Assembly (NCBI GenBank): GCA_009377525.1
Contig: WHTW01000087.1
Location: 1 to 32,141, forward strand
Length of the DNA: 32,141 nucleotides
Source of the DNA: Rhodospirillales bacterium
GTDB lineage: Bacteria; Pseudomonadota; Alphaproteobacteria; Reyranellales; Reyranellaceae
Direction: 5' to 3'
Of the stretch, positions 25,782-32,141 are shown one piece after another. Below the pieces are notes generated by a model, which saw only the letters and a program-made list of their open reading frames with translations, was not told the DNA's origin and searched no databases. How positions within the stretch are numbered: the stretch's first letter is position 1; the number at the start of each line of letters is the position of its first letter. The position numbers and the translations under genes were made by a program.

Positions 25782-25809
25782 TTCAACATGCCGGCGCGGC
25801 TTGTATCAT
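25782..25809 (+). promoter_or_regulatory. candidate tssA promoter
   Basis: TTCAAC (25782-25787) and TATCAT (25804-25809) are separated by 16 bases and lie about 30 bases before the tssA ATG, in the 247-base divergent gap with tssB. The match to a housekeeping promoter is fair. Confidence 0.35.
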
Positions 25810-25838
25810 AGCCGACCAGTCCCGCAGGTGACTCCGCC

Positions 25839-26939
25839 ATGATTCCGGAACTTGAGACGGCCGACTTCGAGGCGATCCTGGCACCCCTTGCCGGCGATCA
25901 GCCAACCGGCGTCGACCTTCGACAGGACTTCGCGCCGACCTCCATCTACTTCCGTCTCCGTGACGCCCGAGCCCAGGCGCGCGATGCCGAGCGGCAGGCA
26001 GACACCCAGGGTGGCGAGGAGGGGCTGCCGGTGCTCTGGCGCCCGGTTGCGACGATGGCGATCGGTGCGCTGAAATCGACGTCCAAGGATCTGGAAGTTG
26101 CGACCTGGCTGACAGAAGCGCTGGTGCGGATTGCCGGGCTGCGCGGACTGATGGCAGGCGCCTCGGTCATTGGCGGGCTGGTCGAGCGGCATTGGGACGG
26201 CCTGTTTCCGATGCCGGAGGAGGGCGACCTGGAGACCCGAGTGGCCGCCGTAGCGGGACTCTCGGGCCAGGGCACTGACGGAACATTGATGCAGCCGCTG
26301 CGAAAGGTGGCGCTGTTTCGCCGACCGGACGGTTCGCCCTTCAGCCTCTGGCAATACCAGGCGGCGGTCGAGCTGTCCGGCATCACCGATCCGGCGCGGC
26401 GCGCCCAGCGGATCGACTCCGGCGTCTTGCCGTTCGAGGAGGTGGAGAAGGAAGCGCGACTGGCGGGTGCTGCGCATTGGTCGGCGCAGCGTGAGCTGAT
26501 CACCAAGACCCTTGCGTCGTGGAAGGAAATGGAGCGCGCCTTCGACGAAAAGGCAGGTGATGCGAGCCCTGCGGCCAACCGGGTGCGGGATTTACTTGAA
26601 TTCGTGTCGGAGACTTGCCGCCGATTTGCGCCACCCGACGCGACAGACGGAGCAGCCGAGATGACAAGCGCGACTGCAGGCGATGGTTCCGCTGTCGTGG
26701 CGACGCCAGGCAGCATTACCGGGCGCGAGCAGGCGCTGCGCCAGCTGACGGAGATTGCCGCCTGGTTCAGGCGCAACGAGCCAAGCTCGCCGATCGGGTT
26801 TACCTTGGATGAAGCCGTGCGGCGTGCTCGGCTTAGCTGGCCGGAGCTCGTCGCGGAACTCGTTTCCGACGAGACAGCGCGTCATTCGCTGCTGACGAGC
26901 GCCGGCATCAAGCCGCCACCCGCCGAACCTCAGCAGTAG
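25839..26939 (+). CDS. tssA: T6SS assembly protein TssA
   Basis: A 366-residue TssA. The ImpA N-terminal domain is seen in LAPLAGDQPTGVDLRQD, DLEVATWLTEALVRIAGLRG and HWDGLFPMPEEGD. The C-terminal part (about 290-350, REQALRQLTEIAAWFRRNEPS) is the short helical domain shared by many TssA proteins. TssA coordinates baseplate priming and sheath/tube elongation. It is transcribed divergently from tssB; an AGGTG site lies eight bases before the ATG. A strong hairpin follows its stop. Confidence 0.93.
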   Translation: MIPELETADFEAILAPLAGDQPTGVDLRQDFAPTSIYFRLRDARAQARDAERQADTQGGEEGLPVLWRPVATMAIGALKSTSKDLEVATWLTEALVRIAGLRGLMAGASVIGGLVERHWDGLFPMPEEGDLETRVAAVAGLSGQGTDGTLMQPLRKVALFRRPDGSPFSLWQYQAAVELSGITDPARRAQRIDSGVLPFEEVEKEARLAGAAHWSAQRELITKTLASWKEMERAFDEKAGDASPAANRVRDLLEFVSETCRRFAPPDATDGAAEMTSATAGDGSAVVATPGSITGREQALRQLTEIAAWFRRNEPSSPIGFTLDEAVRRARLSWPELVAELVSDETARHSLLTSAGIKPPPAEPQQ

Positions 26940-26958
26940 GCAGTACCGGAGCCCGATC

Positions 26959-26981
26959 GCCGGTGCCTGGAAGGCACCGGC
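26959..26981. terminator. hairpin between convergent tssA and hcp
   Basis: A perfect 9-bp stem (gccggtgcc / ggcaccggc) closes a five-base loop, in the 76-base gap between the converging tssA and hcp stops. No long T tract follows on either strand, so it is probably a bidirectional, partly factor-dependent terminator. Confidence 0.6.
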
Positions 26982-27015
26982 CTGTCTCGATTTGCAGACG
27001 TGGCTGGTTGGTGCC

Positions 27016-27492
27016 TCAGCTCGCCTTCATCGACAGCAGATCATAGGAGACGACGTCGCCCTTCTTGATCTGGCCCGACTTGTCGAGCGGCGTGGGTGTG
27101 ACCATGACCTTGATGAAGTTGAGCGACAAGCTCTCCATTGGATTGTCGCCGCCTGAACTGAGCGAATAGCTGCTGACGCCGCAATCCGACAGTTCGAAGG
27201 TAAGGAACGTTTCGGTCTTGTTCTTGGTGGTCGTGTTCATCTTGATCTCGACCTTGGTGTCGAACGTTCCGGCCACCGAGTCCTGGTAGAGCTTCGCGGA
27301 CGCCGTGTCGAACTGCTTGGTGACGACGATCTCGCTGATGTTGGGCGCGGAGCTCTCGCGCGTGTTGCCGCCGGAGCCGCTGCTGACGGCTCGGCCAACT
27401 CCATACTGGAACGAGCCCAACTCGATCCATTTCTCATAACCCTGCGTCGTCACACCACCATCGATGCCGCCGAATTTCATATAGATTGGCAC
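27016..27492 (-). CDS. hcp: T6SS tube protein Hcp (TssD)
   Basis: A 158-residue Hcp. It has the typical PIYMKFGGIDGGV start, GYEKWIELGSFQYGVGR, an ISEIVVTKQFDTAS strand and a C-terminal MESLSLNFIKVMVT segment. Hcp hexamers stack into the secreted tube. The GTG at 27492 is chosen because GGAGG lies six bases upstream; the open frame extends further but without homology. It follows the tssH remnant by 50 bases, as in other loci where clpV precedes hcp. Confidence 0.95.
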   Translation of the reverse strand: MPIYMKFGGIDGGVTTQGYEKWIELGSFQYGVGRAVSSGSGGNTRESSAPNISEIVVTKQFDTASAKLYQDSVAGTFDTKVEIKMNTTTKNKTETFLTFELSDCGVSSYSLSSGGDNPMESLSLNFIKVMVTPTPLDKSGQIKKGDVVSYDLLSMKAS

Positions 27493-27542
27493 TGTCGACC
27501 TCCGTTGGAGAAAGCCACTGGGGATTATCAACACCTTTACGG

Positions 27543-28700
27543 TTAGTTGATGGCAAAGAAAAACAACCCGTCTGTGTTGAGGCTGGCTTTGACGCTTTGG
27601 ATGGACTTGCCGTCCGCCAGTCGAGCCAGCACTTCTGCGGACAACTCGGGAAGAAGCGTACGTGTCAGGATGTTCTCGACGTTTCGCGCGCCTGAACTGC
27701 TTTCCGTGCAGCGCGCCGCGATCGTGTCGACCAGTTCCGGCGTCCAATCGAACGTCGCGCGATAGCTGTCGCGCACGCGGCTGCGGATGCGTTCCAGTTG
27801 CATCGTCACGATCTGGCGGATAATCGCAGTGGGAAGGGGGAAATACGGCACCAGGGTCACGCGCCCGAGAAAGGCCGGCTTGAAGAACTTCGCCAGCTCC
27901 GGCCGCAGCGCCTCGCCAAGTCCGGCGGCGTCCGGCGCCGTTTCGGGGTCGGCGAACAGCTTGTTGATCAGATCCGTACCAGCGTTGCTGGTCATGATGA
28001 TGACAGTGTTCTTGAAATCGATGTCGCGGCCTTCGCCGTCCTTCATGTTCCCCTTGTCGAAGACGGAGTAGAACACGTCCTGAACGCCCGCGTGGGCTTT
28101 CTCCATCTCATCGAGGAGCACGACGCTGTAGGGGCGTCGGCGGACGGCTTCGGTCAGCACGCCGCCCTCTCCATAGCCGACATAGCCGGGTGGGCTGCCC
28201 ATCAACAGGCTGACTTTGTGCTCCTCCTTGAACTCCGCCATGTTGATGGTCGTCGCGTTTTGTTCTCCGCCGTAGAGGAGCTGCGCGAGGGTGAGGGCCG
28301 TGCGCAGGCGCGTTGACAGGTCCGCCAGCGCGGCACGCTCGGTCTGGCCGTCGCTCTTGCCGGCGCCATCTCCGGCACCGCTCGTGGTCGCCGTTGCGGC
28401 ATCGATCTTTGCGCGCACTGCATCGATCTTGGCCACGAGGTCGCGCTCGGCCTCCCAGCGTTCGTTCAGCTTGGCCAGTTCGTCGGTGATGCGCTGTCGC
28501 TCGGCCGTCAAGTCGTTGCGCCGGGCCGTGTGGTCGGCGCCCGCCGCCGTCTCGCGCTCGATGATCGTCAGCTCCGTGTCGATGAGGCCGAGGCGGCGCT
28601 GGCAGTCGTCGATCGGCGCGGGTATGGCGTTCTGGCTCATCGCCACGCGGGCACAGGCGGCGTCGATCAGGCTGACGGCCTTGTCCGGCAACTGGCGGGC
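27543..28700 (-). pseudogene. tssH: TssH (ClpV) remnant, ATPase domains gutted
   Basis: This frame aligns only with parts of ClpV, which is normally about 850-900 residues. Recognisable sequence starts near 28700 (ARQLPDKAVSLIDAACARVA, the end of ATPase domain 1) and continues through the coiled-coil middle domain to about 28307. It then jumps within a few residues (LSTRLR to TALTLAQLLYGGEQ) into ATPase domain 2. The jump deletes roughly 100 residues including the second Walker A (GPSGVGKT-type). Kept are Walker B (VVLLDEMEKAH), the sensor MTSNAG, FLGR and GARNVENIL. The N-domain and almost all of ATPase domain 1 are absent. ATP hydrolysis is therefore not expected. A ClpV must come from elsewhere for sheath recycling. 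Confidence 0.85.
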
Positions 28701-28736
28701 CGCCACCTCGATCAATTGCTGGCAACTGTCGATGAC

Positions 28737-28998
28737 TGGCTTCCGACAGTGCGCCACATGCGGCCGCAGCACGATTGGGCGACCGTCGTTGCCAAGCTCA
28801 ATGAAGGCGGGGGCTCCTGGCGCACCGAGCGTCTGTTGCGTGCCATGAAATTGCTGGTGGCTGAGCACCTGGCCGAGCCGGCGCTTCTCGCTGCGCGCCA
28901 CGTCCACTACGACAATCTTCCTCAACCTGCCGATCTTCTAAGAGGACTGAGCGCAGGGCTGCCCGCGAGGTCAATAGGAGCGGTTATCGGGGCGGCGT
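28737..28998 (+). pseudogene. possible recombinase C-terminal remnant
   Basis: The plus strand beyond the tssH remnant reads in frame as a basic, helix-rich peptide (MRPQHDWATVVAKLN, SWRTERLLRAMKLLVAEHLA) that resembles the C-terminal region of serine recombinases from alphaproteobacteria. No start, catalytic domain or stop belongs to it; the frame simply continues from antisense of tssH. It could be the trace of an element whose arrival removed the 5' half of tssH. Identification rests on pattern memory and is uncertain. Confidence 0.35.
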
Positions 28999-29015
28999 CG
29001 GAGCGGCGATCGCGG

Positions 29016-29393
29016 TCAGTGGCGGTCGAGGCGCTCGACGACGATCGTTATTTCCTCCGTCTGCACCTGGGCGGTCTTCTGCTTCAGGGTGAAGCTGTCG
29101 AATTTATGCACGGTCCTGCATTCCGTGGCCGCGGCGTTCGTCAGCCGGTAGCGCGCAATGGGAGCGCCCGCGGCACCGTATATGGCGAGCGTGCCGTTTT
29201 TCCTCATCCCCGACCGATGCCAGACGAAAAGCTGCATGTCGTTGGTCTTGCCGCGCCTGAGGGTCAGCGTCACCGGAGCGACGTTCCGGTGCGACACCGG
29301 GCTGATGCCCTGGAGCTCCGAGAAAACTGCGAGCGAGTGACCGTCTATGGCAAGCTCGAAGCGGCCCGTCGTGAACTGCCCTGCTGTCGCCAT
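29016..29393 (-). CDS. phage tail-tube (gp19-like) protein, shortened
   Basis: A 125-residue protein beginning at ATG 29393 with TTGRFELAIDGHSLAVFSEL, then VTLTLRRGKTNDMQLFVWH, a GTLAIYGAAGAPIARYRLTN strand pair and TEEITIVVERLD at the end. This is the layout of gp19-like tail-tube proteins of phages and extracellular contractile injection systems, which are usually about 145-150 residues. Roughly 20-25 residues seem to be missing after SELQGI. An AAGGA site precedes the ATG. It lies upstream of the tssH remnant, unlike a normal T6SS order. It could be a relic or a diverged accessory tube protein. Confidence 0.65.
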   Translation of the reverse strand: MATAGQFTTGRFELAIDGHSLAVFSELQGISPVSHRNVAPVTLTLRRGKTNDMQLFVWHRSGMRKNGTLAIYGAAGAPIARYRLTNAAATECRTVHKFDSFTLKQKTAQVQTEEITIVVERLDRH

Positions 29394-29410
29394 GGTCGTC
29401 GTCCTTCGAT

Positions 29411-29638
29411 TCAGTTGTGGCCGGTCCTCTCGGCGGGGACGAAGACCACGTGCCGGTTCTGCGGCTTGGCGCAGCTGACGGTCACCTGCTCGCCCGCTTG
29501 CGCGAAGCTCCCACCCCGCGCGACCGCCGACAGCACGCGGCCGGCGACGGTTCGCCACTGCCCGAGTTGGCGCGGATCGTCGATCTCGATCTCGACGTCC
29601 ATGCCGCTGACGCTCTTGAAGCCGCCGAAGATCGCCGG
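29411..29638 (-). pseudogene. degraded small gene upstream of the gp19-like gene
   Basis: A minus-strand frame ends at 29411, 17 bases before the gp19-like ATG, and contains PAIFGGFKSVSGMDVEIEID followed by a VTVSCAKPQNRHVVFVPAER tail. In another frame just upstream (29705-29637) lies KFENVATRWITIKIRSYG, which looks like its natural N-terminal neighbour, so a frameshift near 29638 is likely. The SVSGMDVEIEI strand recalls the start of gp19-like proteins, suggesting a second tail-tube relic. An ATG at 29602 would give only 63 residues. The stretch 29639-29883 holds no other gene I can support. Confidence 0.3.
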
Positions 29639-29883
29639 CTGGCCCGGTCCCGTAGGACCGGATCTTGATAGTTATCCAGCGGGTGGCGACGTTCTCGAAT
29701 TTCAAACGCCGACAATGACCCGCATGGCGAGCACGATTTTGGCTCCTCCACACTCGCCAAGGCGACACCCACGACACCGACAATGCGGTACGGCTCGGAG
29801 GATCCGACCGATCCGGCGAAAACGACCCGCGTGCTGATCATCATGCTCGCGGGGATTATCGAGCCCTCATAACCGATGCGCCG

Positions 29884-30570
29884 TCACTTCCGGCAGACGC
29901 TCTCGCGGATGCTCTTGCAGTTGATCTTGTAGTCGTCCTCCAGCTCGAGCCGCATGTTGCATTTATTCTGCGGGTCGTTGCCGCTCGACGACTGGGCTAT
30001 CAGGCGGACATGCACGTCCTCCTCATTGGGAAACTTCTGCAGGCCGTGATCCTTGAAGCAGCAGACCGAGGTCTCCAGCGCCCTCTTGATGTCGCCCGCG
30101 GTCGAGACATTCACGACATCGTCCGGATCGATGAAGGTCGGCACAGTCTCCTCGCCCGTCTCGTTGTGGCAGACGCGGACCGAATTCGTGCCGTCCTTCC
30201 GCCTCGTCCAGCAATCCTTCTTCAGCGAATAGCCCTCGATATTCGCGGCACGGAGGCAGGCTTCCGGCTGGCTGCGGTCGAAATTCGGGCTCGGCGAACC
30301 GTCCGAATTGATGGAGTGGTGCTCCCAGCGCCGCTCATATTGCGTCCGGACGCAGCGTTCGATCGCCTCGCGCGCCCTCTCGCGGCAACGGTTCGCGACG
30401 GAGCTATTGCCGCATTCGCCGGCGCCGGTGAACCCGATGATGCTGCCCTTCAGTGAGCCGCCCGTGGTCTCCCAGCCGAGCGAGGCGTCGCAGTGGCGCA
30501 CCTCGGCCGAGGCCGGCGTCGCGACGACAAGCGCTAGAGCGCCGAGCGCGAAAGTTGATCGAATAGTCAT
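29884..30570 (-). CDS. exported cysteine-rich protein
   Basis: A 228-residue protein with a clear signal peptide (TIRSTFALGALALVVATPASA) cleaved after about residue 23. The mature part has twelve cysteines, including one CC pair, enough for six disulfides, and several charged stretches. It should fold in the periplasm or outside the cell. No family is recognised. ATG 30570 has an AGGAGG six bases upstream; the longer frame is not needed. It follows a 39-residue ORF and may share its promoter. Confidence 0.75.
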   Translation of the reverse strand: MTIRSTFALGALALVVATPASAEVRHCDASLGWETTGGSLKGSIIGFTGAGECGNSSVANRCRERAREAIERCVRTQYERRWEHHSINSDGSPSPNFDRSQPEACLRAANIEGYSLKKDCWTRRKDGTNSVRVCHNETGEETVPTFIDPDDVVNVSTAGDIKRALETSVCCFKDHGLQKFPNEEDVHVRLIAQSSSGNDPQNKCNMRLELEDDYKINCKSIRESVCRK

Positions 30571-30629
30571 CCGCGACCTCCTGTGTCTGCTCCCCGGATA
30601 TAATCGGGCCACTACCCGACGCTTTGCCC

Positions 30630-30749
30630 TCATTCGATTTCGACCGGCGCCGGCGGTGCCCGCAGCCGGGCGATTAGCGACAGGATGTCGGCAAACATCT
30701 GTCGCGGCACCGCGACCTCGGTAGGATCATCATTACACTTGTCGGACAT
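30630..30749 (-). CDS. 39-residue ORF upstream of the Cys-rich gene
   Basis: A short frame starting at ATG 30749 with GGAGA seven bases upstream and ending at TGA 30630, sixty bases before the Cys-rich gene. The peptide has an acidic start (MSDKCNDDP), then a helix with MFADILSLIARLR and a Pro-rich acidic end. It could be a small protein or a leader ORF coupled to the downstream gene. No family is recognised. Confidence 0.4.
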   Translation of the reverse strand: MSDKCNDDPTEVAVPRQMFADILSLIARLRAPPAPVEIE

Positions 30750-31286
30750 CGGCGTTCTCCGATCCGGCGCGACCAATCCCCGAGCTCACGGGCTCTCAGC
30801 CCTGGCCCAAGCGAGGCGAGTCAAGCTCGGCTCGCGGCGTCACGCCAATCTATGGAGCACGATAGTCTACACAGGCACTTTGTGCGTCCGACGTTTGTCG
30901 GATAGATTGTGCAAGGGACGGTATCTGCAGGCCGTCCAGTTCCGCTCCATCGCGCGAGCTTGCATGCCAGTGCTGGCTGGCGGGCAAGGCGACATGAAAA
31001 GCACCGGTGCACGGATCCTCTTTGGTGATGCGTGGTTCGTCGCCGGCTTTCATCGCAGCCGTGTTTGCCTCCTCATTTTATTTTCGGCATCTAGGGATTA
31101 CTGATGCACCGAAGACACGCAACCTGGTGGATGTCATACCGGCGCCTGCACGGCCGGCGTAGCAGAGCGGCAGCGCGTCGATCCGGCGCTGGCCCGGTCC
31201 GCATGAAGCCGATGCACTGCCGGTTAGGCCGCTGGAAAGCGACATACTGGTCATTCTGAATCCAGCCGAACGCACCCGTCGTGACG
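30750..31286. other. intergenic stretch without a supported gene
   Basis: About 540 bases lacking a convincing coding frame. Overlapping minus-strand frames at 31078-31350 contain peptides such as FGWIQNDQYVAFQRPNRQC that are faintly protein-like, but the frame would have to shift to continue. Small inverted repeats occur, for example tccgac-gttt-gtcgga near 30890. It looks like decayed sequence beside the integrase relic. Confidence 0.4.
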
Positions 31287-31741
31287 CTACTCGGTATCGT
31301 TGATAAGCCGGGTCTTCCTTCGTTCTGGAAACTTCGGGACATGGCGGCATGGGTTGGATCCGTCCGGGCGCATGCCCCAGATCTCCGCCATGTTGAACAT
31401 CTTGCGGACCGTCGAGATCTCCCGACTAGCGTTCGTCGGGTTCCTCGACATCTTCTTCATTAGGTTAGAGATTTCCGCGCGTGGGACGTCGGACGCCTTC
31501 ATGTCGCCGAGGTGGGGAATGATATGGAGTTTCCCGTTGCGACGGTTCGCCTCGACGGTGGAGGACTTGCTCCTCGGCTCGGAGTAGCCTGAAATAAAGC
31601 GCTCGAAGAGTTCCTCTACGCTGGGCACGCGGCGCGCAGCACTTTTCCTAGCGCTTGGATCCTGGTGTCGCGAAGTTCGTAGTCATGCTCCTTTGGCTGA
31701 ACGGCATCTACGACCGTCTTTGTGGGTTTGAGTTTTTGCAC
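31287..31741 (-). pseudogene. broken tyrosine-type integrase
   Basis: The start is intact: GTG 31741 with GGAGG upstream, then the arm-binding N-terminus typical of phage/island integrases (LKPTKTVVDAVQPKEHDYELRD). This frame stops near 31615 after a short run. The core-binding part continues in another frame from about 31628 (SVEELFERFISGYS, then MKKMSRNPTNASREISTVRK and NPCRHVPKFPERR). It ends at 31287 before any catalytic domain, so the Arg-His-Arg-Tyr residues are absent. An internal deletion of roughly 80 residues, a frame change and a C-terminal loss make it a dead relic. It marks past integration of mobile DNA. Confidence 0.75.
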
Positions 31742-31927
31742 TTCCTAACCTCCGTCGAGGGTGGGACTTCGGTACAGCAGGGGCACGGCGGAATTGCAGG
31801 GATTCAATGTCGATGACATCCAGACGGGTACCACGACACGCTACCGTGGCATCCGACCGCATGGTGCATGCACCTCGGTGTCTCCACCTCTCATGGACTC
31901 AACACTCTTGTCGGTTTACCCAGCACC

Positions 31928-32141
31928 ATGATCGATCGTCTGTTGGACTTGCTGACGGGTCGCGCCGAGCGGACATCGGAGGAGCATGTCGACGACCTCG
32001 CGTTGTCAGTCGCCGCCTTGTTGGTCGAGTTGATGCGCATGGACGAAAAGGTCGATGCCGGCGAGAGACGTACGATCGAGCGTCTCCTTGCCAGGAAGTT
32101 CGGTCTCGATCCCAAAAGCGTGCAATCCCTCGTCGAGCAGG
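31928..32141 (+). CDS. TerB-like protein, 5' part
   Basis: The first 71 codons of a gene that runs off the window. Its helices VAALLVELMRMDEKVDAGER and RTIERLLARKFGLDP match the acidic metal-binding core of TerB/DUF533-type proteins, which are linked to tellurite resistance and general stress. No good ribosome-binding site is seen before ATG 31928. It is probably chromosomal flank rather than part of the T6SS locus. The rest of the gene is not visible. Confidence 0.6.
   Translation, partial: MIDRLLDLLTGRAERTSEEHVDDLALSVAALLVELMRMDEKVDAGERRTIERLLARKFGLDPKSVQSLVEQ

Noticed and set aside
25776..25791. Sigma-54-like TGGCAC followed by a GC element upstream of tssA
   Set aside because: The spacing between the GG and GC elements is off by one base and the second element is not TTGC. 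A housekeeping-type pair fits better.
25616..25840. 74-residue minus-strand frame with a CQTCG motif in the tssB-tssA gap
   Set aside because: It has one CxxC pair without a clear second pair, overlaps the promoter region and the tssA start, and has no recognisable ribosome-binding site or family.
31078..31350. Overlapping minus-strand frames before the integrase relic
   Set aside because: There is no family, and a frame shift would be needed to join the protein-like pieces. They overlap the end of the integrase remnant.

Overview
The window is high-GC DNA with tightly packed, often overlapping genes. It carries a type VI secretion system (T6SS) locus of the alphaproteobacterial 'Imp' type: a tagJ/impE gene, tandem tssC paralogues, and adjacent tagF and pppA. 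An alphaproteobacterium (Hyphomicrobiales or Rhodospirillales) is the best guess. No marker gene fixes the genus, so this is inference.

Layout. (1) 1-354: an AT-richer gene-free stretch ending in the 3' part of a tRNA-Leu(CAA) gene without its 5' half. (2) 355-3369: a small envelope-hydrolase cluster, with a frameshifted M23 endopeptidase, a HExxHxxGxxH metalloprotease, a small exported protein and a glucosaminidase with a putative peptidoglycan-binding N-terminus. (3) 3644-13225, plus strand: tagH(fha)-tssJ-tssK-tssL-tssM-tagF-pppA, with mostly overlapping or abutting ends. (4) 13160-15907, minus strand: vgrG-DUF6931-like-PAAR, whose PAAR end overlaps the 3' end of pppA. (5) 16166-25591, minus strand: tssB-tssC-tssC2-tagJ-tssE-tssF-tssG-methyltransferase, read from the tssB side. 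(6) tssA on plus, divergent from tssB, then a hairpin, then hcp convergent on minus. (7) 27543-29883: a debris zone with a gutted tssH (clpV), an antisense recombinase-like remnant, and shortened phage tail-tube (gp19-like) genes. (8) 29884-30749: a Cys-rich exported protein and a 39-residue ORF. (9) 31287-31741: a broken tyrosine integrase. (10) 31928-end: the start of a TerB-like gene.

How the parts work together. TssJ/L/M form the membrane complex. TssK/F/G/E with VgrG and PAAR form the baseplate and spike, TssA primes assembly, Hcp forms the tube and TssB/TssC the sheath. TagH (FHA), PppA (phosphatase) and TagF form a post-translational switch, but no PpkA kinase gene is visible. TssH, the sheath-recycling ATPase, is present only as a remnant lacking the first ATPase domain and the second Walker A motif. 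The machine would therefore need a TssH from elsewhere, or work poorly.

The most interesting items are the broken tssH, the SAM methyltransferase translationally coupled to tssG, the tail-tube relics beside a T6SS, the hydrolase cluster with a possible periplasmic immunity protein, and signs (tRNA fragment, integrase and recombinase relics) that the locus lies in an old genomic island.
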